Below are positions 1-7,143 of a stretch of DNA of 13,204 bases, piece after piece. Origin of the DNA: Pseudomonadota bacterium (GTDB lineage: Bacteria; Pseudomonadota; Alphaproteobacteria; Rhizobiales; Rhizobiaceae); NCBI GenBank assembly GCA_023433855.1, contig JAEYTV010000457.1, positions 1-13,204 on the forward strand. Reading direction: 5' to 3'. The notes beneath the pieces were generated by a model. The model had not been told where the DNA came from and did not search any database. It saw only the letters and a program-made list of their open reading frames with translations. The position numbers were made by a program, and so were the translations under genes. Positions within the stretch are counted from its first letter, which is position 1; each line of letters opens with the position of its first letter.

Positions 1-80
1 GTCGAACGGCTCTCGTACTCGGTGCCATCGGTCATGACGACCTTGATCATGTGGTAGTCGGGATGAATGTCAGCCTTCAT
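1..80 (-). CDS. rpmE: 50S ribosomal protein L31 (5' part, runs off the window)
   Basis: Protein of the large ribosomal subunit. The first 26 residues are visible, beginning [20 protein letters not shown], which matches the N-terminus of the alphaproteobacterial L31 type. The start is the ATG whose complement is 78-80, with an AGGA-type ribosome binding site about 8 nt upstream. Where zinc-binding L31 has a CxC motif after the conserved beta strand, this copy has MTDG, so it belongs to the cysteine-free type. The rest lies left of the window. It diverges from the ABC transporter gene, and the two share the 81-244 intergenic region. Confidence 0.93.
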   Translation of the reverse strand, partial: MKADIHPDYHMIKVVMTDGTEYESRS

Positions 81-113
81 GTCGATAATCCTGCTGTTCC
101 GAGGGTCCATATG

Positions 114-125
114 TCGCAATTGCGA
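114..125. repeat. 12-bp perfect palindrome between rpmE and the ABC transporter
   Basis: TCGCAATTGCGA reads the same on both strands. It lies in the divergent spacer 33 bp upstream of the rpmE start and overlaps the -35-like element proposed for the ABC transporter promoter. It is placed where a dimeric regulator could affect both genes, but it resembles no operator I can name and may be chance. Confidence 0.35.
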
Positions 126-147
126 GCAAGACGCCTCTTTAATAAAT
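120..147 (+). promoter_or_regulatory. Candidate sigma70-type promoter for the ABC transporter
   Basis: TTGCGA at 120-125 and ATAAAT at 142-147 are separated by 16 nt. Transcription would begin near 154, inside the longest possible reading frame. That argues that the ATG at 146 is not the real start and that translation begins at the in-frame ATG at 245. Assigned by eye from the consensus only. Confidence 0.35.
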
Positions 148-244
148 GAAGCCGCGGACCGGCCCGGTCACGGCTTCCCAATTTGATGCGGAGCCTATAC
201 AGGAAGGCTGCCGGAAGTACAAGTACCCACCCGACACAGCAGGC

Positions 245-2062
245 ATGATCAGTTCCGAGGGAAAATTGGCAGACGCTCCAGACAATCCGCCAAGAGGCAA
301 AGCGCTCAGACCCCTTGCAAGGCTTCTTCCCTACCTTTCCCGCTATCGGCGGCTGGTTGCCGGAGCCATCCTTTTCCTGACCTTGGCTGCCATGGCAACG
401 CTGGCGCTGCCGCTGGCGGTGCGCCGGATGGTGGACCACGGGTTCGCCGCGTCCGATGGCAGCTTCATCAACAACTACTTCGTCATGTTGCTTGCTTTGG
501 CATCGCTCCTCGCGGTTGCCAGCGCCATGCGCTACTACTACGTGATCACGATCGGCGAGCGCGTGGTTGCCGACCTTCGCCGGGAAGTGTTCTCGCATAT
601 CACCCGGCTTTCGCCTGCCTTCTACGACATCAACCAGTCGGGCGAGATCGTGTCGCGGCTGACCGCAGACACGACGCAGATCAAGTCCGCCTTCGGTTCG
701 GCTGCGTCGCAGGCGCTTCGCAACACCATTCTCTGCATCGGCGCCATGGCGATGATGATCTATACGAGCCCCCGGCTGTCTGCCCTGGTGCTCGGCGCGA
801 TCCCGTTGATCGTCTTTCCCCTCGTGGCATTCGGACGCTCCGTCCGGAGGCGGTCCCGGGCGGCCCAGGATACGCTTGCCGAGACTTCCGCATTCGCCGC
901 TGAAACCATAGGTGCGACACGGACGGTGCAGGCCTTCGGCGGGGAAGCACTCGCGGCCATCCGCTACGGCAGCACGGTGGAGACCGCCTATGAAGCGGCC
1001 CGCGTCGCGATCAAGGCTCGTGCATTATTGACCGGATTCGGTATTCTTCTTGTCTTCGGCAGCGTCGTGGGCGTACTCTGGTACGGCGCACAGAGTGTCC
1101 TGGCTGGTACGATGACGGCCGGCACCCTCGGCCAGTTTGTGCTCTACTCGGTGATTGCCGCCAGTTCCCTCGGACAGCTTTCGGAAGTATGGGGCGAGCT
1201 TTCTTCGGCAGGCGGAGCTGCTGAACGGCTGACTGAATTGCTCCACGAGGAGCCGGCGATCATCGACCCGCCAGATCCGGTTGCCCTCCCCTCGCCCCCT
1301 CGTGGTGAGGTGGAGTTTGAGGATGTGTCCTTCGCCTACCCGGCGCGTGTCAACACCGTCACGCTGAACTCCCTGTCGTTCAGGATAAAGGCAGGCGAGA
1401 CGGTCGCAATCGTAGGCCCCTCAGGCGCCGGCAAAAGCACCATCCTGTCCCTTCTGATGCGTTTTTACGATCCGTCGAACGGAGCGGTGAGGCTCGACGG
1501 CGTCGATCTGAGGCGGGCGCGGCTCGCCGACCTCCGGTCTCGGCTCGCCATCGTTCCACAGGACGTCACGATCTTTGCCGCATCGATCCACGACAACATC
1601 GCATTCGGCATGCCAAACGCCGACCGGCAGGCCGTACGGCAGGCGGCGGTCGCCGCACAGGCCGACGAGTTCATCTCACGGTTGGACCAGGGCTACGACA
1701 CCTTGGCAGGCGAGCGCGGCATCACCCTGTCCGGCGGCCAGCGGCAACGGATCGCAATCGCCCGCGCAATTCTGAAGGATGCGCCGGTTCTTCTGCTCGA
1801 TGAGGCGACTTCCGCACTCGATGCCGAAAGCGAGACGCTCGTCCAGAAGGCGCTTGACGGGCTCATGCACGGCAGGACCACGCTTGTGATCGCTCACCGA
1901 CTGGCAACCGTCCTCAAGGCGGACCGCATCCTGGTCATGGACGGCGGCCAGGTTGTCGAGGAAGGCACGCATCAGAGCCTGATTGCCAAGGGTGGTCTTT
2001 ATGCGAGGCTCGCCCGCCTTCAGTTCCACGATATCGAAAGACAGAGCGCGATAGCGCTGTAA
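245..2062 (+). CDS. ABC half-exporter, fused permease and ATPase (MsbA-related)
   Basis: A half-transporter expected to dimerise in the inner membrane and use ATP to export a lipid or hydrophobic substrate; the substrate cannot be read from sequence. With the start at 245 it has 605 residues, the usual length. An N-terminal six-helix domain (about residues 20-305) is followed by a nucleotide-binding domain: Walker A GPSGAGKST at 391-399, Q-loop Q439, signature LSGGQ at 495-499, Walker B with D519 and catalytic E520, switch H551. All key residues are intact. The frame is open back to an ATG at 146, but the extra 33 residues are not transporter-like and no ribosome binding site precedes that ATG. 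The ATG at 245 also lacks a clear one. It resembles the proteobacterial MsbA-related family often found beside rpmE in rhizobia. Confidence 0.93.
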   Translation: MISSEGKLADAPDNPPRGKALRPLARLLPYLSRYRRLVAGAILFLTLAAMATLALPLAVRRMVDHGFAASDGSFINNYFVMLLALASLLAVASAMRYYYVITIGERVVADLRREVFSHITRLSPAFYDINQSGEIVSRLTADTTQIKSAFGSAASQALRNTILCIGAMAMMIYTSPRLSALVLGAIPLIVFPLVAFGRSVRRRSRAAQDTLAETSAFAAETIGATRTVQAFGGEALAAIRYGSTVETAYEAARVAIKARALLTGFGILLVFGSVVGVLWYGAQSVLAGTMTAGTLGQFVLYSVIAASSLGQLSEVWGELSSAGGAAERLTELLHEEPAIIDPPDPVALPSPPRGEVEFEDVSFAYPARVNTVTLNSLSFRIKAGETVAIVGPSGAGKSTILSLLMRFYDPSNGAVRLDGVDLRRARLADLRSRLAIVPQDVTIFAASIHDNIAFGMPNADRQAVRQAAVAAQADEFISRLDQGYDTLAGERGITLSGGQRQRIAIARAILKDAPVLLLDEATSALDAESETLVQKALDGLMHGRTTLVIAHRLATVLKADRILVMDGGQVVEEGTHQSLIAKGGLYARLARLQFHDIERQSAIAL

Positions 2063-2098
2063 GCACCAGAGCCGCCCCCGCGGATCGAACGGAGGACA

Positions 2099-2356
2099 AT
2101 GACCACCGCCATGCACTCACGCTGGGATCGCCCGGTCATCGTTTCATTGGGAGAGCCGGTTGCCGAAACCTCTATCGAGACACCTCAGGCAGCCGCCTGG
2201 GCGATGATTGAGGACTGGCCAGTCGAAGATGGGACAGCGCTTGACCGAGCGCTTGCCGTCTGCGCCGCAGTCGATGCCGGCCGGTCGCGGCCGGAGGATG
2301 CCCGGCGCGCCTTTGTCGAAGCCGCCAAGGAGGCCGCCATATTCATCCGCGGCTAA
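2099..2356 (+). CDS. DUF982-type small protein
   Basis: An 85-residue soluble protein with no signal peptide or membrane segment. It shows the pattern I associate with DUF982, a family abundant in rhizobia: an N-terminal W-x-RPV-x-V segment, a central MIEDWP motif, then a helical AVCAAVDAGRSRPEDARRAF segment and a C-terminal alanine-rich helix. Function is unknown. GGAGG lies at 2091-2095, close to the ATG at 2099 (3-nt gap); the in-frame ATG at 2111 is an alternative start. It begins 36 bp after the ABC transporter and may be co-transcribed with it. Confidence 0.8.
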   Translation: MTTAMHSRWDRPVIVSLGEPVAETSIETPQAAAWAMIEDWPVEDGTALDRALAVCAAVDAGRSRPEDARRAFVEAAKEAAIFIRG

Positions 2357-2358
2357 GG

Positions 2359-2378
2359 CTTGCCGTGTACCCGGCAGG
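2359..2378. terminator. Weak stem-loop between convergent genes
   Basis: CTTGCCG (2359-2365) pairs with CGGCAGG (2372-2378) around a 6-nt loop, with one G-T wobble. It lies between the end of the DUF982 gene (2356) and the end of the convergent small gene (2408), where a bidirectional terminator would be expected. There is no T-run on either side, so intrinsic termination would be inefficient. Confidence 0.3.
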
Positions 2379-2407
2379 TCTGCCACCCCCGACCTTGCAC
2401 GGTGCCT

Positions 2408-2626
2408 TCACCTTACCCGACTGAACGTGAATTTGACGACATAGTCGCCGTTGCGCTTCACCTTTGTTCTGGTGCGCACGTCGACGGGGCCGCCCAATTC
2501 GCCCTCGGCTCTCGCGAAGGCGTCACGCGCCTTGGCCATGGCGCTGTGGTAAGTGCTGTTGTCCCGCCGCGGGCTGTCGGCAAGCGCCTTCACCAATGCG
2601 GATATGTCTTGCCTGTCTTCAGCCAT
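2408..2626 (-). CDS. Small protein of unknown function, third gene of the MotA/OmpA-like operon
   Basis: A charged 72-residue protein beginning MAEDRQDISALVKALADSPR, with a helical first half and a basic, beta-like end (TRTKVKRNGDYVVKFTFSRV). No signal peptide, transmembrane segment or cysteine is visible. I do not recognise a family. The ATG at 2626 lies 3 nt after the stop codon of the OmpA-like gene, which implies translational coupling; a TTG one codon earlier is an alternative. Its place at the end of the operon suggests it works with the channel proteins, but that rests on context only. Its length, spacing and codon pattern support a real gene. Confidence 0.75.
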   Translation of the reverse strand: MAEDRQDISALVKALADSPRRDNSTYHSAMAKARDAFARAEGELGGPVDVRTRTKVKRNGDYVVKFTFSRVR

Positions 2627-2629
2627 CAA

Positions 2630-3661
2630 TCAACGCTCGGTCAGCTTGAGCTCGATGCGGCGGTTCTGCGAATTGGCTTCAGGCCCCGTGCCTGATGAAA
2701 TCGGCTGGAACTCACCGAAACCGGCCGCGACCAGTCGGTTGGCCGGGACTCCCTTGGAGATCAGGTACTTCACCACCGACGTGGCGCGGGCGGAAGACAG
2801 TTCCCAGTTGTCGCGGAACCTTCCGGTGCCGGTAAGCGGCGAGTTGTCCGTGTGCCCGTCCACACGAAGGACCCAGTTGATCTCGGAGGGAATTTCCTTT
2901 GCAAGTTCGAGTAGCGCAGTGGCCAGTTTATCCATCTCGACGCGGCCGGCATCATCCAACTCGCTGCCGCCGACCGGAAACAGAACCTCTGACTGAAACA
3001 CGAAGCGGTCCCCGACAATACGAATATTCTCCCGGTCCGACAGGATCTCACGCAGACGACCGAAGAAGTCGGAGCGGTAGCGATTCAGCTCCTGCACCCG
3101 CTGCGCCAGGGCGACGTTCAGGCGGCGGCCAAGATCAGCGATCTGCGCTTGCGAGGTCTGGTCCTTCGCCTCCGACGCCTGCAGCGCTGCCTCGACGGCT
3201 GCGATCTGGGCACGCAAAGCCGCGATCTGCTGGTTCAGAAGCTCGATTTGACTCGCTGCGCGCGCACTTAACTGCTGTTCCTGACTGAGCTGGCTGGTCA
3301 GTTCGCCGACGCGAGCATTGGCCGCCTCGCTGTTGCCGGCTCCTTGGTTCAGCAACTGCTGAAGGCGCGAACGCTCGTCTTCGGATGCCGCGAGCGAGGA
3401 CTGCAGATTCGCAAGCTGATCCTCGAAATCCTGGCTGTTGCTCTTTTCCAGCGCCAGAAGCTCCGTCAGCTCGGCGATCTGGTTGTTCAACCGGCTCAGC
3501 ACTTCGTCCCGGCCGGAAATCTCCCGGCTGAGGAGAAACTGCGCCAGCACGAAAACCGTGAGCAGGAACATGATGGCAAGAAGCAGCGTGGATAAAGCGT
3601 CCACGAACCCCGGCCAGTAGTCAACGCCCCGTTCCCGGCGGCGGTTCTTGGCAAGCGCCAT
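2630..3661 (-). CDS. MotB/OmpA-like peptidoglycan-binding protein with coiled coil
   Basis: A 343-residue protein anchored in the inner membrane. A short cytoplasmic tail leads into one transmembrane helix at about 20-43. D21, within W16-P-G-F-V-D21, sits at the helix start, where MotB-type stators carry the proton-binding aspartate. Residues about 50-185 form a long Q/A/L/E-rich coiled coil, longer than the linker of flagellar MotB. The C-terminal OmpA-like domain (about 210-343) has DGHTD (268-272), SSARA with R292 and NRRIEL (from 333), the usual peptidoglycan-contacting positions. It starts 3 nt after the stop of the channel gene, so the two are surely co-translated. It is probably the stator-like partner of that channel, but not flagellar MotB: no flagellar genes are near and the coiled coil is atypical. 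Confidence 0.88.
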   Translation of the reverse strand: MALAKNRRRERGVDYWPGFVDALSTLLLAIMFLLTVFVLAQFLLSREISGRDEVLSRLNNQIAELTELLALEKSNSQDFEDQLANLQSSLAASEDERSRLQQLLNQGAGNSEAANARVGELTSQLSQEQQLSARAASQIELLNQQIAALRAQIAAVEAALQASEAKDQTSQAQIADLGRRLNVALAQRVQELNRYRSDFFGRLREILSDRENIRIVGDRFVFQSEVLFPVGGSELDDAGRVEMDKLATALLELAKEIPSEINWVLRVDGHTDNSPLTGTGRFRDNWELSSARATSVVKYLISKGVPANRLVAAGFGEFQPISSGTGPEANSQNRRIELKLTER

Positions 3662-3664
3662 CGG

Positions 3665-4711
3665 CTATTTCCCTCCGACCTTGTCGGAGAGCCGGTCGAG
3701 TGTGCGCCGCAGCGCCTTTGCCTCCTCCTGCTGGGCCTCGATCCAGTCGCGCAGCATCTGCTGTTCGTTGCGCATGTTCTTGACGAGACCTTGAATCCCC
3801 TCCGCCAGGTTGGCCATGGCTGAAAGGGACCTGTCGCTATGAATTCCTCCTTCCGAGCCCTTGGCCTGTGCAGCGGCGAGCAATCTGAGCTGCTCCGTCA
3901 ACGCACGGATTTCGGCCGAAGAGCCATGGGCAATCGTCTCGGCCGCAAGCGGCATGTCAGATCCCACGTCCGTGACGGAAGAAAGCCAGTTTTCCAGCTC
4001 CGTATAGAAGCGGTTCTGGGCCCGCCCGGCCTGCAGGTCGAGGAAACCGAGGATGAGCGAGCCTGAAAGGCCGAGCAGCGACGAGGAGAAGGCCGTGCCC
4101 ATGCCGGCCAGAGGCTGGCTCAGGCCGCTCTTTATGGCGGCGAGGACATCGTTCGAATCGCCGGAACTGGGATCCAGCGCGCCGATGACGTTGCTGATAG
4201 AGCCGATCGTTCCGATCAGCCCCCAGAACGTTCCCAGCAATCCGAGAAACACGAGCAAGCCGATAAGATAACGCGAGATATCGCGGGATTCGTCGAGCCG
4301 CGTTCCAATCGTATCGAGGATGGAGCGAAAGGCCGTAGTCGAAAGGGCCATCTTGCGGCGGCTGCCGAGCAGCGTGCGCATCGGCGCGAGAAGCCGAGGT
4401 TCGCGACCGACCTTGTCGGCGTCTCCCGCAGCCCGGAAGGAGTTGAACCAGCGCACTTCCGGAATGAGCCCGATGACCTGATTGAAAACGAGGATGATGC
4501 CGATCAGCAGCACGCCGAGAATCAGCCCGTTGAGACCCGGATTGGTCTGGAACGCATGAGCAGCCTGGCGGTAGAGGATCGCGGCCACGAAGGCGACGAT
4601 GATCAGGAAGATCGCCATCGTCCAGAGGAAGGACAACGGGTTCGAGAGTTTGTAGGCATAGCCGCCGCGCGCTTCAGACTCATCCAGATCGTCCAGTCTC
4701 GCAGTCGCCAT
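3665..4711 (-). CDS. MotA/TolQ/ExbB-family proton channel protein
   Basis: A 348-residue inner-membrane protein. Helices are visible at about 28-47, 59-83, 148-175 and 203-224. The last two carry the family hallmarks GLLGTFWGLIGT (157-168) and GMGTAFSSSLLGL (203-215). A soluble segment lies between helices 2 and 3, and the C-terminus (about 290-348) is coiled-coil-like. Such proteins form pentamers around a MotB/ExbD/TolR-like dimer and use proton flow to do work; the next gene supplies that partner. The frame is open to 4804, but that start falls inside the suhB terminator. The ATG at 4711 has AAGG 6 nt upstream and a GGAGG further out, and starts with MATARLDDLDES. What the complex drives is unknown. 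Confidence 0.87.
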   Translation of the reverse strand: MATARLDDLDESEARGGYAYKLSNPLSFLWTMAIFLIIVAFVAAILYRQAAHAFQTNPGLNGLILGVLLIGIILVFNQVIGLIPEVRWFNSFRAAGDADKVGREPRLLAPMRTLLGSRRKMALSTTAFRSILDTIGTRLDESRDISRYLIGLLVFLGLLGTFWGLIGTIGSISNVIGALDPSSGDSNDVLAAIKSGLSQPLAGMGTAFSSSLLGLSGSLILGFLDLQAGRAQNRFYTELENWLSSVTDVGSDMPLAAETIAHGSSAEIRALTEQLRLLAAAQAKGSEGGIHSDRSLSAMANLAEGIQGLVKNMRNEQQMLRDWIEAQQEEAKALRRTLDRLSDKVGGK

Positions 4712-4747
4712 GATATGCCTTTGCCTCCGGTACTCTTCCGCGCCGGA

Positions 4748-4776
4748 GGCTAGTTGAAAATTGCGACGAATTGAAG
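4748..4776 (-). promoter_or_regulatory. Candidate promoter for the channel/OmpA-like operon
   Basis: On the minus strand CTTCAA (4776-4771) and CTAGCC (4753-4748) are 17 nt apart, just downstream of the suhB terminator and 37 bp before the start codon. Both boxes match the consensus poorly. The main argument is position: the operon needs its own promoter between the terminator and 4711. Confidence 0.28.
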
Positions 4777-4790
4777 TGCGGAAGCTGCGG

Positions 4791-4813
4791 AAAACAGCCG
4801 ACATTTCCGGCTG
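4791..4813 (-). terminator. Rho-independent terminator of suhB
   Basis: On the minus strand CAGCCG (4813-4808) pairs with CGGCTG (4800-4795) around a 7-nt loop and is followed at once by TTTT (4794-4791). It lies 31 nt after the suhB stop codon. It separates suhB from the downstream channel operon and argues against the longest reading frame of the channel gene, which would start inside this structure. Confidence 0.7.
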
Positions 4814-4844
4814 GAGATCCCGGATGCTGCAGCCGGCGCGTTCG

Positions 4845-5645
4845 TCAGCGACCGGGTATCGGGCGGTTGGCGACCTCTAGCAAGGCTTTGCGGATGAGCT
4901 CGTTGCCGGCAACGATGTTGCCGCTTGTGAGCATGTCCGGGCTCCCGTTCATGTCGCTGACGAAACCGCCCGCTTCACGGATGAGGAGGATTCCAGCAGC
5001 CATGTCCCAGGGAGAAAGATCCCGTTCCCAAAAGCCGTCGAAGCGGCCTGCTGCGACATAGGCGAGATCGAGCGCAGCGGCTCCGAGCCGTCGGATGCCG
5101 GCCGCCTCGCCCATCACATGCCTCATCTCGACGAGGAACTTGCCGTGATTGCCGCGGCCGAGATGCGGTATGCCGCAGCCGATCACACAGTCGGAAAGGA
5201 CGCGACGGGCCGCTACCCGGATGCGCCGGTCGTTCATGAAGGCTCCACCGCCCTTCTCGGCCGTGAAGAGTTCGTCCGTGGCCGGATTGAAGATGACACC
5301 CGCGACAATCTCACCATTCCGCTCAAGCGCGATCGACACCGCGAACTGCGGAATCCCGTGCAGAAAGTTGGTGGTCCCATCGAGCGGATCCACGATCCAG
5401 CGGTGGGCACCATCCGTGCCCTTCACCTCTTCGCTCTCCTCGCCGAGGAAGCCGTAGGTAGGACGTGCTTTCAGCAACTCGTCCCGGACGATCTTTTCAG
5501 CCTTGATATCAGCCTGGGATACGAAATCGCTCGGACCCTTCACCGAAACCTGCAGATTCTGTACCTCCCCGAAATCACGGGAGAGCGACTTGCCTGCCTT
5601 CAGGGCAGCCTGAACCATGACATTGAGTAGAGCGGAGCGGGCCAT
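4845..5645 (-). CDS. suhB: Inositol-1-monophosphatase family protein (SuhB type)
   Basis: A cytoplasmic, magnesium-dependent phosphatase that removes phosphate from myo-inositol 1-phosphate and related sugar phosphates. The 266 residues match the family's length. Metal-binding motifs are complete: GEES with E69-E70, DPLDGTTN with D86 and D89, and the distal WDMAAG with W213-D214. The ATG at 5645 has AAGGA 9 nt upstream. In gammaproteobacteria SuhB also acts in rRNA antitermination; whether this one does is unknown. The gene has its own terminator (4791-4813) and a long upstream region (5646-5997) with potential RNA structure, so it may be controlled independently of the upstream Sel1 gene. 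Confidence 0.93.
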   Translation of the reverse strand: MARSALLNVMVQAALKAGKSLSRDFGEVQNLQVSVKGPSDFVSQADIKAEKIVRDELLKARPTYGFLGEESEEVKGTDGAHRWIVDPLDGTTNFLHGIPQFAVSIALERNGEIVAGVIFNPATDELFTAEKGGGAFMNDRRIRVAARRVLSDCVIGCGIPHLGRGNHGKFLVEMRHVMGEAAGIRRLGAAALDLAYVAAGRFDGFWERDLSPWDMAAGILLIREAGGFVSDMNGSPDMLTSGNIVAGNELIRKALLEVANRPIPGR

Positions 5646-5997
5646 GCGGGAAAATCCTTGCGCGTTGTCCCGGATTGGATGCCAGCGGGACGGCGGTCTT
5701 TTGCATTGTCTTGATGGGCCGGTTCAAGACCATAAAACCGGGGGAAATTCAAGTCATGGGATGGTGTCCACGCAGTCGTGATCGTACCCGGCTCAGGTCC
5801 CGGTGATCGCGACGGCAACTCTCTCCGGTGCAACCCACATGCTGGAAGCCGACATTCCCGGGCAGCCGTACGCCACCTGTACCGACCCGCAGCTCCCCTG
5901 CATCAGTGCCTGATAGCTGCGACAGTTTCATGCATCGAGACCCATTCCCGTCGATGACGCGCCAAGGAATGCGTTGAAAGCCGCCTTCCGACAAAAG
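5646..5997. other. 352-bp intergenic region with no convincing gene
   Basis: This spacer lies between the stop of the Sel1-repeat gene and the start of suhB, both on the minus strand. Reading frames here are short, lack ribosome binding sites and match nothing I recognise. It holds the interleaved stems at 5708-5741 and must contain the suhB leader. No T-run terminator is visible after the Sel1 gene, so read-through into suhB is possible. A structured RNA named the suhB motif has been described from Rhizobiales; I could not establish whether this spacer contains it. Confidence 0.5.
5708..5741 (-). other. Possible H-type pseudoknot in the suhB leader
   Basis: In the minus-strand transcript stem 1 pairs CCGGTT (5741-5736) with AACCGG (5724-5719). 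Stem 2 pairs GTCTTGA (5730-5724) with TCAAGAC (5714-5708). The four arms interleave, so the stems form either a pseudoknot (connecting loops of 5, 0 and 4 nt, one shared base at 5724) or two exclusive hairpins. The structure ends 62 nt before the suhB ATG. It was found by eye, without energy calculation or covariation evidence. Confidence 0.35.
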
Positions 5998-7134
5998 CTA
6001 TCCCCGGCGGAAGCGGTTGGCCGCCTCGATTGCCTGCTTCTGCGTTTCCTCGTTGATGCCGAGGAAGAAGTCCTCCAGTTCCGGATCCTGAAGACCGGCC
6101 CTGCGCGACAGGACGTACCATTTCGCCGCCTGGGCCGGATCGGGCCGGGTTCCCAGCGCATTGATATAGAGATGAGCGAGCTTGTTCTGGGCAACGACGT
6201 TGCCCCGGTGGGCAGCGATCCGCATCCACTCGAAACCCTGCTCGTAATCCCGGTCTCCCGCCACGCCGTTGACGAGCCACATGCCCATGTCGAGTTGCGC
6301 CGTGTCGAAGCCGGACCGGGCCGCCCGCTCCAGCCATTCACGCGCCCGCGTCTTTTTTTCAGCCGGCAGGTCTTTCAGCGCGACATAAAGCTGGGCAACC
6401 GCATATTGCGCGTCCGCAACCCCTTGCTGAGCGGCCTTCTCGTAGAACGGAAGCGCAAGCCGCAAACCTTTCTCGCCCGGATTATCGGCAACCAGGATCT
6501 GGGCCCAGTTGAACTGCGCCGACGAGTTGCCAGCCTCGGCTGCCTTGCGCATGAACTCGTCAGCTTTTTTCTTGTCGCGGGGAACCTGCCGCCCGTCCAT
6601 CAGGAGCAGAGCATACTGAAACATGGCTGGAGGATCGCCGCCCTCGGCAGCCTTCTGATACCAGAAGATGGCGGACTTGACGTCACGCTTGACGCCCTGA
6701 CCCTTCATCATCATCTCGGCTACGAGCGTCTGCGCTGCGGCGTTTCCGGCACCGGCCAGTGAAAGCGCCTTGTACAGTGCCGTCACGTAGAGACCGCGCT
6801 GGTAGGCACCGTAGGCTTCGTCGATCGGCCCCTTGTATTCCTTCTCGGGCGGCGGTGGCGGGAGGGCTGCGCCCATGCGCCGGTAGAGTTCGACGCCGCC
6901 GGAGGGAACAATGCCATCTGCCTGCCGCTCGGGAACACTGGCCGGATTCTCCTCGGGAAGAACAGTCGGGGTCTCCACCCGCTCCTGCTTCATCGGCTGG
7001 GCGTCGGGTTCGATCGGCCGCGTCAAAGCCCGCATATCCGCCTGCGCCATCACGAGGCAAGGCAGCATGGCCGATCCGAACGCTGCGGTCAGCAGTCTCT
7101 TGATCATCGCACGGGAGGCTCGGTTCAGGGGCAT
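5998..7134 (-). CDS. Secreted Sel1-repeat (TPR-like) protein
   Basis: A 378-residue protein that probably works in the periplasm as a protein-binding scaffold. A signal peptide is visible: residues 10-31 run MIKRLL, then a hydrophobic stretch ending in VMAQA. Next comes a disordered proline/glutamate-rich segment with a PPPPP run near 92-96. From about 105 to 345 there are six or seven Sel1 repeats, with signatures such as AIFWYQKAAEGGDPPAMF, ALPFYEKAAQQGVADAQY and GFEWMRIAAHRGNVVAQN. The ATG at 7134 starts 9 nt after the stop of the thiE-like gene, so the pair is probably one operon. The ATG at 7107 would start exactly at the signal peptide; neither start has a strong ribosome binding site. 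Its partner is unknown. Confidence 0.88.
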   Translation of the reverse strand: MPLNRASRAMIKRLLTAAFGSAMLPCLVMAQADMRALTRPIEPDAQPMKQERVETPTVLPEENPASVPERQADGIVPSGGVELYRRMGAALPPPPPEKEYKGPIDEAYGAYQRGLYVTALYKALSLAGAGNAAAQTLVAEMMMKGQGVKRDVKSAIFWYQKAAEGGDPPAMFQYALLLMDGRQVPRDKKKADEFMRKAAEAGNSSAQFNWAQILVADNPGEKGLRLALPFYEKAAQQGVADAQYAVAQLYVALKDLPAEKKTRAREWLERAARSGFDTAQLDMGMWLVNGVAGDRDYEQGFEWMRIAAHRGNVVAQNKLAHLYINALGTRPDPAQAAKWYVLSRRAGLQDPELEDFFLGINEETQKQAIEAANRFRRG

Positions 7135-7143
7135 GGCTGAGTT

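Noticed and set aside
2630..4711. Zorya defence system (ZorA-ZorB-like pair)
   Set aside because: The domain layout is similar, but no ZorC, ZorD or ZorE gene is adjacent and the flanking genes are housekeeping. It is kept only as a structural comparison.
4712..4804. N-terminal extension of the MotA/ExbB-like gene (31 extra residues)
   Set aside because: The longer start lies inside the suhB terminator and lacks a ribosome binding site. The ATG at 4711 has a good one.
5747..5800. Resemblance to a TPP riboswitch (ACCTGA-like text near a thiE-like gene)
   Set aside because: Only a few bases of the THI box agree. The second conserved half is missing and the site is downstream of the thiE-like gene, not before it.
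5803..5913. 36-codon plus-strand frame from a GTG (VIATATLSGATHMLEADIPG...)
   Set aside because: It has no ribosome binding site or promoter and is opposite in direction to both flanking genes. Too short to support.
5974..6762. 262-residue open frame on the plus strand opposite the Sel1 gene
   Set aside because: The minus strand encodes clear Sel1 repeats and a signal peptide. The plus frame has no domain and no proper ribosome binding site.
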